From Paracoccus endophyticus (GTDB taxonomy: Bacteria; Pseudomonadota; Alphaproteobacteria; Rhodobacterales; Rhodobacteraceae): a DNA stretch of 64,000 nucleotides. The position numbers and the translations under genes were made by a program. The notes under the pieces were generated by a model. That model saw nothing but the letters and a program-made list of their open reading frames with translations, did no database searches and was not told the DNA's origin. Positions within the stretch are counted from its first letter, which is position 1; each line of letters opens with the position of its first letter. Shown in pieces: positions 1 to 9,067 of this stretch. Location: assembly GCF_003286075.1 (NCBI RefSeq), contig NZ_QLUV01000001.1, positions 248,001 through 312,000 on the forward strand, read 5' to 3'.

Positions 1-861
1 CTCTGGGGCGGGATATTCTACGGCCACTTCGGGCACTTCATCGTCGAATCGATCTCTCGTCTCTGGGCGCTGGAAGGCGCCGACGTGCAAAGCGTGATCT
101 TTGCCCCGCGCCACGAGGCCTTGAAGGATTTCCGGGGCTACCAGGCCGGTATTCTGGAATTGCTTCAGTTGGATGTTCCCGTCGCCATCCTGAGGCAGCC
201 GACGCGCGTCGAAGAACTTCTCGTCTCGGGACAGGGATTCGGACTGGGCAAGATTTCCGTCGGGACGCCCGAGTTCAATGCCATGATCAGGGCAATGGCG
301 GATCGCATCGAGCCGGATGGTCCCACCCACGTCTATGTGTCGAGGACCCGGTTCAATGGAAACGGCGGCGTTCTGGCCGAAGCGGCCATAGAACGGAACA
401 TGGTCGCGAACGGATACACGCCGGTCTATCCCGAGAAGATGTCCGTGGAACAGCAGCTCAAGCTTTTCAAGGCGGCCCGGAAAGTGGTCGGGCTTGATAG
501 TTCCGCGTTTCACATGTTCGGATTTGTCGCCCGCCCGGATCAGGAGGCGGCAATCATCCTTCGCCGCAGCCATGACGCCTATCTGCACCTCGTCGCGCAG
601 CTTGAAAGCGTGATGGGCAAGCCGCCCGTAATTGTCGCTGCGGTTCTGGCGGACTGGATGACAGAGCGGCAGAAGATGGCGAACCATGTCACATGGGGCG
701 AAATCGACCACGCGGTCCTTGCCCAGAGATTGGAGCAGGACGGGTTCATCGCGTCCGCCAAGGACTGGACCGCGCCGTCTGCCGATGAACTGCACGCGGC
801 GATAGAAGCAGCCTCGACCAAAAGCCAATCCTGTGTTGTCCGCCGCGCGGCGCGCACGTGA
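1..861 (+). CDS. Glycosyltransferase family 61 (DUF563) protein, 5' end outside window
   Basis: The reading frame is open from base 1, so the gene begins upstream. The first codons give an LWGG..YGHFGHFIVES pattern followed by SRLWAL, typical of the conserved core of GT61/DUF563 enzymes. Near the C-terminus, AARKVVGLDSSAFHM matches the nucleotide-sugar-binding end of the family. These enzymes transfer sugars in capsule or exopolysaccharide assembly; donor and acceptor cannot be read from sequence. The next gene begins 22 bases downstream on the same strand and is also glycan-related, so the pair looks like the end of a polysaccharide operon. The GTG at 85 is an internal codon, not a likely start. 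Confidence 0.75.
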   Translation, partial: LWGGIFYGHFGHFIVESISRLWALEGADVQSVIFAPRHEALKDFRGYQAGILELLQLDVPVAILRQPTRVEELLVSGQGFGLGKISVGTPEFNAMIRAMADRIEPDGPTHVYVSRTRFNGNGGVLAEAAIERNMVANGYTPVYPEKMSVEQQLKLFKAARKVVGLDSSAFHMFGFVARPDQEAAIILRRSHDAYLHLVAQLESVMGKPPVIVAAVLADWMTERQKMANHVTWGEIDHAVLAQRLEQDGFIASAKDWTAPSADELHAAIEAASTKSQSCVVRRAART

Positions 862-883
862 TGGAACCCAAGGGAAGCAACCG

Positions 884-1753
884 ATGCAGATAGTTGGCGT
901 TTGCCGTTTTTCGATGCTGGGCCGGGGCGACTGGAAAGCATACCGCAATCAGCCCGACGAGGCGCTGGAAACCATCTATGCGGAAAAGGCTGCCGAGCTT
1001 TTCACGCCGGAAAGGATGGAGGCGCGGTTCGCGACATTCCTCAACCTGACCCTGGCGTCGGTCGCGGCGCAATCCGATCAGGACTTTCGATTCCTCGTGA
1101 TGTCCTCCGATCGGATGCCGGCACCGTATCAGGATCGCCTGCGGGCGATGTGCGCGGCCTTTCCGCAGGTGGTCCTGCGCTTTCTGCCGCCGATGCACGT
1201 TTCCGAGGCGCAAAAGCAGATCATGGCCGAGGAAGGTATCGAGCTGGCCGACTGCTTGCAGTTCCGTCTGGACGACGATGATTGCGTCTCGCGTGAATTC
1301 GTTCGCCGCCTGCGCCGGGTGGGCCGGATGAACGAAAAGCAGGCCATTCTGGGCGTCAGCTTCAGCCAGCAGTATTACTGCGTGACGGACGGCCCGACCC
1401 GCGGCGTTTACAACTGGTATAGCCCCTTCTTCAGCGCGGGCGCGACGATCAGGCACCCGCGGCACACGGTCTTCGACTATGGCCATTTCCAGATTCCGCG
1501 CCGGATGTATGCGATCACCGACCCGCATTTCCCCAATCTCGTGACGCACCGTGGCGACAACGACACCCCCCGGCATGCGGCTGAAATCCTCAAGAAACGG
1601 GGAATGTACCCGGCCCCCGCCGATGAGGTTGCCGATGTGTTCGCCAAGCATTTCACCTTCATCACGCCCAAGGGACTGGCCGCATGCGGCCTTGACCACC
1701 TGATCCAACTGGATGGATCGCCCCAACGCGAGCGTCGCGCCGCATCGGCGTAA
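884..1753 (+). CDS. Rhamnosyltransferase-like glycosyltransferase (PF11316-type)
   Basis: This 289-residue protein begins MQIVGVCRFSMLGRGDW. The family features are an N-terminal VCRFS..GRGDW segment, FLVMSSDRMPAPY, and the acidic FRLDDDDCVS motif that probably binds the metal and nucleotide sugar. It resembles the Pfam 'putative rhamnosyl transferase' family common in Rhodobacteraceae. An upstream in-frame ATG at 833 lies inside the previous gene. I chose 884 because AGGGAAG precedes it at a normal distance and the family's conserved start begins there. It is probably co-transcribed with the GT61 gene. The sugar specificity is inferred from the family name only. Confidence 0.75.
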   Translation: MQIVGVCRFSMLGRGDWKAYRNQPDEALETIYAEKAAELFTPERMEARFATFLNLTLASVAAQSDQDFRFLVMSSDRMPAPYQDRLRAMCAAFPQVVLRFLPPMHVSEAQKQIMAEEGIELADCLQFRLDDDDCVSREFVRRLRRVGRMNEKQAILGVSFSQQYYCVTDGPTRGVYNWYSPFFSAGATIRHPRHTVFDYGHFQIPRRMYAITDPHFPNLVTHRGDNDTPRHAAEILKKRGMYPAPADEVADVFAKHFTFITPKGLAACGLDHLIQLDGSPQRERRAASA

Positions 1754-1867
1754 TCGCCCTGACTGCCACCGGCGACCATCCGTGCCGGTCACGGCCTGCG
1801 GACGGCGCAGGGCTGATCTGACAGGCGCGTCGGCAAGTCCCCAACGCAACCGCAAGGCGGTGTGGCC

Positions 1868-4504
1868 TCAGCCGGCGTCCGCCGGGCCTGCCATCCTCAC
1901 CAGCTCATACACCAGGTCCAGCGCCTCGCGGGCGCTCAGGCTGTCGGGGTGGACGGCCCGCAGCCGGGCCTCGACGGCCGAGGGGCGGGGCGGGGGCGCG
2001 GGGGCGGCGGCGGCGGCGCGGAACAGCGGCAGGTCGTCGATCAGCGCGGCGGGGCGGGCGCCGCCCTCGCGCGCGCCCGATTCCAGCGCGGCCAGGATCG
2101 TCCGGGCGCGGTCCACGACCGAAGGCGGCAGGCCCGCCAGCCGCGCCACCTGCACGCCATAGCTGCGGTCGGCCGCGCCGCGGCGGACCTCGTGCAGGAA
2201 GATGACCTCGCCCTGCCATTCGCGCACGGCGACGGTGGCGTTGTCCACGCCGTCCAGCCGCGCGGCCAGCTGGGTCAGTTCGTGGTAGTGGGTCGCAAAC
2301 AGCGCCCGGCAGCGGTTGGCGGCGTGCAGATGCTCCAGCACCGCCCAGGCGATCGACAGCCCGTCCCAGGTCGCGGTGCCGCGCCCGATCTCGTCCAGGA
2401 TCACCAGCGCGCCCGCGTCGGCCTGGTTCAGGATCGCCGCGGTTTCCACCATCTCGACCATGAAGGTTGACCGCCCCCGCGCCAGGTCGTCGGCGGCCCC
2501 CACCCGGCTGAACAGCTGCGTGACAAGGCCGACATGGGCGTGCGCGGCCGGCACGAAGGCCCCCGCCTGCGCCAGCACGGCGATCAGCGCGTTCTGCCGC
2601 AGAAAGGTGGACTTGCCCGCCATGTTCGGCCCGGTCAGCAGCCAGATCGCCGGGGTGTCGCCGGTCGTCAGGGCGCAGTCGTTGGCGACGAAGGGCTGGC
2701 CCTTGCGCTTGAGCGCGCGTTCCACGACCGGGTGGCGGCCGCCCTGGATCACGAAGGCGCGGCTGTCGTCCACTAGCGGGCGCGTCCACCCCTCGCCCGT
2801 CGCCAGATCGGCAAAGGCCGCGGCCACGTCGATGTCGGCCAGCGCGCGCGCGGCCTGGCCCACGGGACCGGCCGCGTCCAGCACGGCGCGGGACAGGCGA
2901 GCAAAGATCGCGCGCTCGATCTCCAGCGCGCGGTCGCGGGCGTTCAGGATGCGGGTTTCCAGTTCAGACAGCGCGACCGTGGTGAAGCGGATCTGGTTGG
3001 CCGTGGTCTGGCGGTGGATGAAGCGGTCCGACAGGGGCTGTGCCAGCATCCGTTCGGCGTGGGTCGCGGTCGTCTCGATGAAATAGCCCAGGACGTTGTT
3101 GTGCCGGATCTTCAGCCCGGGGACGCCGGCCTGCTCGGCATAGTCGGCCTGCATCCGGGCGATGACGCCGCGCCCCTCGTCGCGCAGGGCGCGCGTCTCG
3201 TCCAGGTCGGCATCAAAGCCCGCGGCGACGAACCCGCCGTCGCGGGTCAGCAGCGGCGGCTCGGCCACCAGCGCGTCGTCCAGCAGGCCGATCAGCGCAT
3301 CGTGGCCCACAAGGTCGCGCGCGGCGTGGGCCAGCAGCCCCTCGGCGCCCTCCAGCAGCGCAGCGATCTGCGCCGCCGCCGCCAGGCCTGCGCGGATCGC
3401 GCCCAGATCGCGCGGCCCGCCCCGGTCCAGCGCCAGCCGCGAGATCGCGCGGTCCATGTCGGGCACCCGCGCCAGCGCCGCGCGCAGGTCGGCCGTCAGT
3501 CGCGGGTCGTTCACCAGCCACGCGACCGCCGCCTGCCGCGCATGGATCACCGCCAACTCGCGGCTTGGCGCGCTGATCCGCCGGTCCAGCAGCCGCGCGC
3601 CCGGTGCCGTCACGGTGCGGTCGATGGCGGCCAGCAGCGACCCCTCGCGCCCGCCCGACAGTGCCTGCGTCAGTTCAAGGTTGCGCCGGGTGGCGGCGTC
3701 GATCTGCACCACGCCCGCGCCGCTTTCGCGCACCGGGGGCAACAGCCGCGGCATCCGGCCGCGCTGCGTCAGCTCGAGATAGTCGGCGATGGCCCCCATT
3801 GCCGCCAGCTCGGCCCGCGAAAAGCTGCCGAAGCCGTCCAGCGTGTCCACGCCATAGGCCGCGCACAGCCGCCGCACCGCCGCGGTGCTGTCAAAGCTGC
3901 CGGCGGCCAGCTCGGTCAGCGCGACGCCCGCGTCGGCCGCAAGGTCCTCCAGCCCGCTGCCCTCGGCCACCAGCAGCTCGCGCGGGGCGTGGCGGGCCAG
4001 CTCGGGCGCCAGCCGCGCCAGCGGACAGGGGGACACCCGCAGCGCCCCGGTCGAGATGTCCACCCACGCCAGCGCCGCATCCCCGCGCAACGTGGCGAAG
4101 GCCGCCAGAAAGTTGTGGCGCCGCGCCTCGAGCAGCGATTCCTCGGTCAGGGTGCCGGGCGTGACCAGCCGCACCACGTCGCGGGCGACGACGGATTTCG
4201 CGCCCCGCCTGCGCGCCTCGGCCGGGTCCTCGATCTGCTCGGCGATGGCCACGCGAAAGCCCTTGCGGATCAGCGTCAGCAGATAGGATTCGGCGGCATG
4301 GACGGGCACGCCGCACATCGGGATCGGCTGGCCCAGATGCGTGCCGCGTTTCGTCAGCGCGATGTCCAGCGCCGCGGCGGCGGCCACCGCGTCGTCAAAG
4401 AACATCTCGTAGAAATCGCCCATGCGATAGAACAGCAGCGCGCCGGGGTTCGCCTGCCGGATCGCAAGATACTGGGCCATCATGGGGGTCGGCTGGTCGG
4501 TCAT
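1868..4504 (-). CDS. mutS: DNA mismatch repair ATPase MutS
   Basis: MutS recognises mismatches and small loops and recruits MutL. The 878-residue product has the expected length. The mismatch-reading Phe-Tyr-Glu (FYE) is at residues 31-33. The Walker A sequence LLTGPNMAGKSTF and the Walker B/signature LVILDEIGRGTATWDG lie in the C-terminal ABC-type ATPase domain. The start at 4504 (MTDQPTPMMAQYL) fits homologues; the longer reading frame upstream adds a Pro/Arg-rich sequence that overlaps the promoter side of the next gene. It is transcribed divergently from the ureohydrolase gene, with 83 bases between the two starts. Confidence 0.97.
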   Translation of the reverse strand: MTDQPTPMMAQYLAIRQANPGALLFYRMGDFYEMFFDDAVAAAAALDIALTKRGTHLGQPIPMCGVPVHAAESYLLTLIRKGFRVAIAEQIEDPAEARRRGAKSVVARDVVRLVTPGTLTEESLLEARRHNFLAAFATLRGDAALAWVDISTGALRVSPCPLARLAPELARHAPRELLVAEGSGLEDLAADAGVALTELAAGSFDSTAAVRRLCAAYGVDTLDGFGSFSRAELAAMGAIADYLELTQRGRMPRLLPPVRESGAGVVQIDAATRRNLELTQALSGGREGSLLAAIDRTVTAPGARLLDRRISAPSRELAVIHARQAAVAWLVNDPRLTADLRAALARVPDMDRAISRLALDRGGPRDLGAIRAGLAAAAQIAALLEGAEGLLAHAARDLVGHDALIGLLDDALVAEPPLLTRDGGFVAAGFDADLDETRALRDEGRGVIARMQADYAEQAGVPGLKIRHNNVLGYFIETTATHAERMLAQPLSDRFIHRQTTANQIRFTTVALSELETRILNARDRALEIERAIFARLSRAVLDAAGPVGQAARALADIDVAAAFADLATGEGWTRPLVDDSRAFVIQGGRHPVVERALKRKGQPFVANDCALTTGDTPAIWLLTGPNMAGKSTFLRQNALIAVLAQAGAFVPAAHAHVGLVTQLFSRVGAADDLARGRSTFMVEMVETAAILNQADAGALVILDEIGRGTATWDGLSIAWAVLEHLHAANRCRALFATHYHELTQLAARLDGVDNATVAVREWQGEVIFLHEVRRGAADRSYGVQVARLAGLPPSVVDRARTILAALESGAREGGARPAALIDDLPLFRAAAAAPAPPPRPSAVEARLRAVHPDSLSAREALDLVYELVRMAGPADAG

Positions 4505-4587
4505 CGGGGGCCTTGGATCGGGCTTGTCGGGCGCGGGACGGTTCTTTCTAGTGGCACCCGGACGCGATGGAAACCAAGGGGACGGCA

Positions 4588-5544
4588 ATGGGACACGGCT
4601 ATGACACGGGGCGGCTGAACCTGCCGTTCGTCGGGATCTCGACCTTTGGCAAGCGGCCCTATGTCGGGGACTGGTCGGCCATCGACGCGGACGCCGCGAT
4701 CCTGGGCGCGCCGTTCGACTTCGGCACGCAGTTCCGGGCAGGCGCCCGCTTTGGTCCCCGCGCGGTGCGCGAGGCCTCGACCCTGTTCAGCTTCGGCCAC
4801 GCCGGCGCCTATGACCACGAGGACGACGCGACCTATCTGGGCGCGGACGTGCGGATCGTGGACATCGGCGACGCCGACATCGTCCACACCGACACCGAGA
4901 CCAGCCACGCCAACATCGAGACGGGCGTGCGCGCCATCCTGGACGCGGGCGCGCTGCCGGTGGTGATCGGGGGCGATCATTCCATCAACATCCCCTGCAT
5001 CCGCGCCTTCGAGGGGCGCGGCCCGATCCACATCCTGCAGATCGACGCGCATCTGGATTTCGTCGACGTGCGCCATGGCGTGCGCCACGGCCACGGCAAC
5101 CCCATGCGCCGGGCGGCCGAACGGGGCCATGTGACGGGCCTGACCCAGCTTGGCATCCGCAACGTCAGCTCGACCGCCCGCGACGGGTACGAGGCCGCGC
5201 GCGCCATGGGCAGCGACATCCTCTCGGTGCGTCAGGTCCGCGCGCTGGGGACGCAAGGGCTGCTGGACCGCATCCCCGCGGGCGCGCGGCTGTACGTCAC
5301 CATCGACATCGACGGGTTCTGCCCATCCGTCGCGCCGGGCACCGGCACGCCCTCGCACGGGGGGTTTCTCTACTACGAGGTGCTGGAGATCCTGCAGGGC
5401 GTCGCCCGCCGCCACGACATCGTGGGGGTGGACCTGGTCGAGGTCGCGCCCGACTATGACCATTCGGGATCGACGGCGATCCTGGCGGCGCAGGTCCTGC
5501 TGAACCTGTTGGGCTTCATCTTCCACGCGCGGGCGATCCGTTAG
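4588..5544 (+). CDS. speB: Agmatinase-family ureohydrolase
   Basis: Binuclear manganese hydrolase of guanidino compounds, 318 residues. Metal ligands are visible as GGDH (His131), DAHLD (Asp153, His155, Asp157) and DID (Asp240, Asp242). The loop after the last motif reads GFCPSVAPGTGTPSHGG, where most agmatinases have an Asp-Pro; here Cys245 stands in that place. The start at 4588 is chosen because AAGGGGA sits just upstream; the in-frame ATG at 4567 lacks this. The substrate may be agmatine (giving putrescine and urea) or a related guanidino acid such as guanidinobutyrate; the symbol is by family resemblance. Confidence 0.85.
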   Translation: MGHGYDTGRLNLPFVGISTFGKRPYVGDWSAIDADAAILGAPFDFGTQFRAGARFGPRAVREASTLFSFGHAGAYDHEDDATYLGADVRIVDIGDADIVHTDTETSHANIETGVRAILDAGALPVVIGGDHSINIPCIRAFEGRGPIHILQIDAHLDFVDVRHGVRHGHGNPMRRAAERGHVTGLTQLGIRNVSSTARDGYEAARAMGSDILSVRQVRALGTQGLLDRIPAGARLYVTIDIDGFCPSVAPGTGTPSHGGFLYYEVLEILQGVARRHDIVGVDLVEVAPDYDHSGSTAILAAQVLLNLLGFIFHARAIR

Positions 5545-5554
5545 GGCACGCGCC

Positions 5555-5599
5555 GTGGCCCTGCGGCGGTGCCGCGTCCGGGCGCCGCCGCAGGGCCAC
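5555..5599 (+). terminator. Long inverted repeat after the ureohydrolase gene
   Basis: A perfect 15-base inverted repeat (arms 5555-5569 and 5585-5599) with a 15-base loop begins 10 bases after the stop codon. There is no T-run, so it is a strong hairpin that could end or protect the speB transcript rather than a classical intrinsic terminator. Confidence 0.55.
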
Positions 5600-5642
5600 G
5601 CGGCGGCAGCATGGCGCAGGCGGGCCGCGGCCCTGCCCCATG

Positions 5643-5669
5643 AAAAAACCCGCGCCCAAGGCGCGGGTT
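5643..5669 (-). terminator. Intrinsic terminator of the rpmI-rplT operon
   Basis: Read on the minus strand, the 10-base arms 5660-5669 and 5647-5656 form a GC-rich hairpin with a 3-base loop, followed directly by a run of T (A-run 5643-5648 on the plus strand). It lies 26 bases downstream of the rplT stop. Confidence 0.85.
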
Positions 5670-5694
5670 CATCCGGTCCGAAGCGGCCTGAGGA

Positions 5695-6087
5695 TCAGGC
5701 GGCGGCGGGGGCCGCGGCGGGCCGGGTCCCGGCGGCGGCTTTCGCCTGGGCCACGATGGCGTTGAACGCCTCGGGCTCGTGCACGGCCAGGTCGGCCAGC
5801 ACCTTGCGGTCCACCTCGATTCCGGCCTTGGACAGCGCGGCGATGAAGCGGGAATAGGTCATCTCGGCATCCACCGCGCGGACGGCGGCGTTGATGCGGG
5901 CGATCCACAGCGCGCGGAAGTTGCGCTTGCGCACCTTGCGGTCGCGGGTCGCATATTGCAGCGCCTTGTCCACGGCCTGGGTGGCGGTGCGGAAGTTGCG
6001 CGAACGGTTGCCGTAATAGCCCTTGGCGGCGTCAAGGACCTTCTTGTGGCGGGCATGGGTGACCTTGCCTGATTTAACGCGGGACAT
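5695..6087 (-). CDS. rplT: 50S ribosomal protein L20
   Basis: L20 binds 23S rRNA early in large-subunit assembly. The sequence [18 protein letters not shown], the segment [15 protein letters not shown] and [17 protein letters not shown] are diagnostic. At 130 residues it is about ten longer than usual because of an Ala/Pro-rich C-terminal tail ([16 protein letters not shown]). It follows rpmI by 13 bases in the conserved rpmI-rplT operon; infC is not in the window. Confidence 0.97.
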   Translation of the reverse strand: MSRVKSGKVTHARHKKVLDAAKGYYGNRSRNFRTATQAVDKALQYATRDRKVRKRNFRALWIARINAAVRAVDAEMTYSRFIAALSKAGIEVDRKVLADLAVHEPEAFNAIVAQAKAAAGTRPAAAPAAA

Positions 6088-6100
6088 GGTTCAGATCCTC

Positions 6101-6301
6101 TCAGCGGTCATAGGGCATGTATTTCTTGACGATCTTCGCGTCCGGCTCGGACAGGATCATCGTCCCCGTCACGTCGCGGATGAATTTCGTCGAACGCTTG
6201 ATCATGCCGTGGCGCTTGCCCGCCGGACCGGCCTTGACCTTGCCGCTGGCCGTCATCGAGAACCGCTTCTTCGCGGCCGACTTGGTCTTCATCTTCGGCA
6301 T
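6101..6301 (-). CDS. rpmI: 50S ribosomal protein L35
   Basis: A 66-residue basic protein beginning [15 protein letters not shown] and ending KKYMPYDR, the usual length and form of L35. A longer reading frame upstream is not real: the ATG at 6301 is preceded by a purine-rich stretch (GAGACGAAA on the minus strand), and all homology begins there. It is first gene of the rpmI-rplT unit. Confidence 0.97.
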   Translation of the reverse strand: MPKMKTKSAAKKRFSMTASGKVKAGPAGKRHGMIKRSTKFIRDVTGTMILSEPDAKIVKKYMPYDR

Positions 6302-6407
6302 TTTCGTCTCCTTGTCAGAGTGATCGTGCGACTCGGCAATGCCAATCGGCCGGCCGCACGGGGTCGAAGCGCGCGCTATAGCGGCGCGCAGCGGCAAAGG
6401 CAACCGA

Positions 6408-6632
6408 TTACAGCTGGATCTGGCCGCCGACCAGCCGCTGCCAGGCCAGGCCCAGGTCCTGGACCCGGAACGGCGTGGGGTCCATCCACGCGCCCCACAG
6501 CATGGCCGCAAGCCCCGCGACAAAGGCGATGGCCGCCGCGCGCGGCGGTTCCGTGCGCGCCAGGGCGGCAATCGCCAGGATAACGGACAGCGCCATCAGC
6601 GCGGTGCCGGTCAGAATCAGGATGTCGGACAT
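6408..6632 (-). CDS. Small two-span membrane protein of unknown function
   Basis: The 74-residue product has two hydrophobic segments (about residues 4-24 and 31-48, the second containing [14 protein letters not shown]) and a short polar C-terminus. It lies 33 bases downstream of pyk on the same strand and may be co-transcribed with it. I do not recognise the family; it looks like a lineage-specific inner-membrane protein. Confidence 0.6.
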   Translation of the reverse strand: MSDILILTGTALMALSVILAIAALARTEPPRAAAIAFVAGLAAMLWGAWMDPTPFRVQDLGLAWQRLVGGQIQL

Positions 6633-6665
6633 GGGACCACCGAATACGTCGTTTGTCCTGCGGCC

Positions 6666-8114
6666 TTATTCCGGGTCGGTGCTATAGATCAACCGCTCGT
6701 CGCACGGAGCGACCCTAAGTATGTTGGTCGATCCGCTGGTGTTGAACGGAACCCCGGCCAGAACGACGATCTGGCGGGTCTCGTCGGCGAACTCGAACTC
6801 GCGCGCGGCCTTGGCGGCGTTCACGACGGCCTGCTTGAACCGGCTGAGCTCGGGGACCAGCACGCAATGCGTGCCCCAGACCAGGCACATGCGCCGCAGA
6901 ACGCCGGGCAGCGAGGTCAGCGCCAGGATCGGCACGCGCGGCCGCTCGCGCGCGGTCAGCCGGACGGTGGTGCCGGACTGGGTATAGGCGCAGATCGCGG
7001 CGATGTCGGTGGTCTCGGCGATCTCGCGCGCGGCGACGGCGATGCTGTCGGCGACGGTCTCGCGGTTGTGGATGCTGCGGGTGCTGTCGATGATCGTGCG
7101 ATAGGTCGGATCGCCCTCGACCGACCGGGCCACCGCGTCCATGGTCAGCACCGCCTCGACCGGATAGCGGCCGGCGGCGGATTCGGCCGACAGCATGACC
7201 GCGTCGGCGCCCTCGTAGATGGCATTGGCGACGTCGCTGACCTCGGCCCGCGTGGGCATCGGGCTTTCGATCATGCTTTCCAGCATCTGCGTCGCCACGA
7301 TCACCGGCTTGGCACATTGCCGGCATTCGGTGACCAGCCGTTTCTGGATCGGCGGGACCGAATGCACCGGCAGTTCCACCCCCAGGTCGCCGCGCGCCAC
7401 CATGATTCCGTCCGACACCTTCAGGATCTCGGCGAAGGCCTGCACCGCGGCGGGCTTTTCGATCTTGGACAAAATCGCCGCGCGCCCGCGGGCCAGGTCG
7501 CGCGCCTCGATCACGTCCTCGGGGCGCTGCACGAACGACAGCGCCAGCCAGTCCGCGCCCAACTCGCAGGCGAACTCCAGGTCGGCGCGGTCCTTGTCCG
7601 ACAGCGCGGCCAGCGGCAGCACGACGTCGGGCACGTTCACGCCCTTGCGGTTCGAGATGGTGCCCCCGGCCGTGACCACGCAGTCGGCGAAGGCGGGACC
7701 GCAGGCCTGGACGCGCAGCCGGATCTTGCCGTCGTTGACCAGCAGCCGCGACCCCGGCGACAGCGCCGCGAAGATTTCCGGGTGCGGCAACTGCACCCGC
7801 GCCCCCGTGCCCGGCGCGGGGTCCAGGTCAAAGCGAAAGGCGTCGCCCTCCTCCAGGTCATGCGCGCCCGCGGCAAAGACCCCCACGCGCAGCTTGGGGC
7901 CCTGCAAATCGGCCAGCACCGCGATCGGGCGGCCCGTCTCGGCCTCGACCGCGCGGATGATGTCATAGCGCGCCCGCTGCTCGGCATGGGTGCCATGGCT
8001 CATGTTCAGGCGGAACACGTCGGCGCCGGCGTCGAACAGCGCCCGGATGGTGGCGTGGTCGCCCGACGACGGGCCCAGTGTCGCCACGATCTTGACGTTG
8101 CGGTGTCGTCTCAT
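6666..8114 (-). CDS. pyk: Pyruvate kinase
   Basis: It converts phosphoenolpyruvate and ADP to pyruvate and ATP, the last step of lower glycolysis. The 482-residue protein has VKIVATLGPSS at the N-terminus, the LNMSHG motif, the catalytic region ILSKIEKPAA, MVARGDLGVELP, and ATQMLESM. An ATG at 8126 gives four more residues; MRRHRNVKIV at 8114 is the usual family start and has a G-rich stretch just upstream. It is divergent from the N-formylglutamate amidohydrolase gene. Confidence 0.95.
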   Translation of the reverse strand: MRRHRNVKIVATLGPSSGDHATIRALFDAGADVFRLNMSHGTHAEQRARYDIIRAVEAETGRPIAVLADLQGPKLRVGVFAAGAHDLEEGDAFRFDLDPAPGTGARVQLPHPEIFAALSPGSRLLVNDGKIRLRVQACGPAFADCVVTAGGTISNRKGVNVPDVVLPLAALSDKDRADLEFACELGADWLALSFVQRPEDVIEARDLARGRAAILSKIEKPAAVQAFAEILKVSDGIMVARGDLGVELPVHSVPPIQKRLVTECRQCAKPVIVATQMLESMIESPMPTRAEVSDVANAIYEGADAVMLSAESAAGRYPVEAVLTMDAVARSVEGDPTYRTIIDSTRSIHNRETVADSIAVAAREIAETTDIAAICAYTQSGTTVRLTARERPRVPILALTSLPGVLRRMCLVWGTHCVLVPELSRFKQAVVNAAKAAREFEFADETRQIVVLAGVPFNTSGSTNILRVAPCDERLIYSTDPE

Positions 8115-8226
8115 CCCGTCCCCCATCGGCTGCGGCCCGTTAGCGTTAACCTCTCCGCGTTATGTCGGAAAGCGCGCCACGCGGCAACTGGCGCCGGGCC
8201 GGGCACGCGACTATAGCAGGGGCGCA

Positions 8227-8982
8227 ATGGATGACAGAGCCATGACGGATCAGGCGTTTGTGATCGCGGGCGGCGACCGGGCGGGGCGCTGGCTGGTCAC
8301 CTGCGACCACGCCAGCAACCATGTGCCCGACTGGGTCGGCGGCGGCGATCTGGGGATCGCGCCCGACGACATGGCCCGCCACATCGCCTGGGACGTGGGG
8401 GCCGAGGGACTGGCGCGCGCGCTGGCCGACCGGCTGGACGCCCCGGCGATCCTGTCGCGGTTCTCGCGGCTGGTGATCGACCCCAACCGGGGCGAGGACG
8501 ACCCCACCCTGCTGATGCGGCTTTACGACGGCACCGTGATCCCCGCCAACCGCCGCGCGGACGCAGCCGAGCGGGAACGCCGGCTAGACCGGCTGCACCG
8601 CCCCTATCACGCGGCGCTGGCGGGGCTGGCGGCGGCGCACCCGGCGCGGGCGATCTGCGCCGTCCACAGCTTCACGCCGCAGCTGCGCGGCCGCCCGCCG
8701 CGCCCCTGGCTGCTGGGCATCCTGTATTCCCACCGGGATGAACGCCTGGGACCGGCGATGGTGCAGGCCTGTCGCGATCAGGGCTGGGTGACGGGCGCCA
8801 ACGAACCCTATGCCGGTCATCTCCAGGGCGATTCCATCGACCGCCACGCGCTGTCCCACAGCCGCCCCAACCTGCTGATCGAGGTCCGCAACGACCTGAT
8901 CCGCGACGCGGCGGGCCAGACCCTGTGGGCGGACCGGCTGGCGCCCCTGCTGCAACGGGTGCTGGCCGACAGCGGGCTATAG
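8227..8982 (+). CDS. N-formylglutamate amidohydrolase family protein
   Basis: The 251-residue protein belongs to the family that hydrolyses N-formyl-L-glutamate, the last step of one histidine degradation route, though many family members act on other N-acyl amino acids. Supporting segments are VTCDHASNHVP, HIAWDVGAEGLA, FSRLVIDPNR, AVHSFTPQLRG and LLIEVRNDLI. No hut genes are nearby, so the pathway is uncertain. The start could be 8227 (MDDRAMTDQ) or 8242 (MTDQAF). It is transcribed divergently from pyk and converges on ptsN. Confidence 0.85.
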   Translation: MDDRAMTDQAFVIAGGDRAGRWLVTCDHASNHVPDWVGGGDLGIAPDDMARHIAWDVGAEGLARALADRLDAPAILSRFSRLVIDPNRGEDDPTLLMRLYDGTVIPANRRADAAERERRLDRLHRPYHAALAGLAAAHPARAICAVHSFTPQLRGRPPRPWLLGILYSHRDERLGPAMVQACRDQGWVTGANEPYAGHLQGDSIDRHALSHSRPNLLIEVRNDLIRDAAGQTLWADRLAPLLQRVLADSGL

Positions 8983-8992
8983 CACGCGGGCG

Positions 8993-9038
8993 TTCTTCCT
9001 TGCAAAAAATATCCCGGGGTCCGGGGCAGCGCCCCGGT
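8993..9038. repeat. Rhodobacteraceae-type intergenic hairpin repeat (copy 1), probable bidirectional terminator
   Basis: A GC hairpin (arms 9021-9027 and 9031-9037, loop AGC) is flanked by ATCCCGGGG and an A-run (9004-9009). A reverse-oriented relative lies at 62889-62935. This copy sits between two convergent genes (ends 8982 and 9068), where a shared terminator is expected; on the minus strand the hairpin is followed by a T-run. Confidence 0.65.
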
Positions 9039-9067
9039 TCGGGACGGCCGGGATCGCGCCCCCGCGG

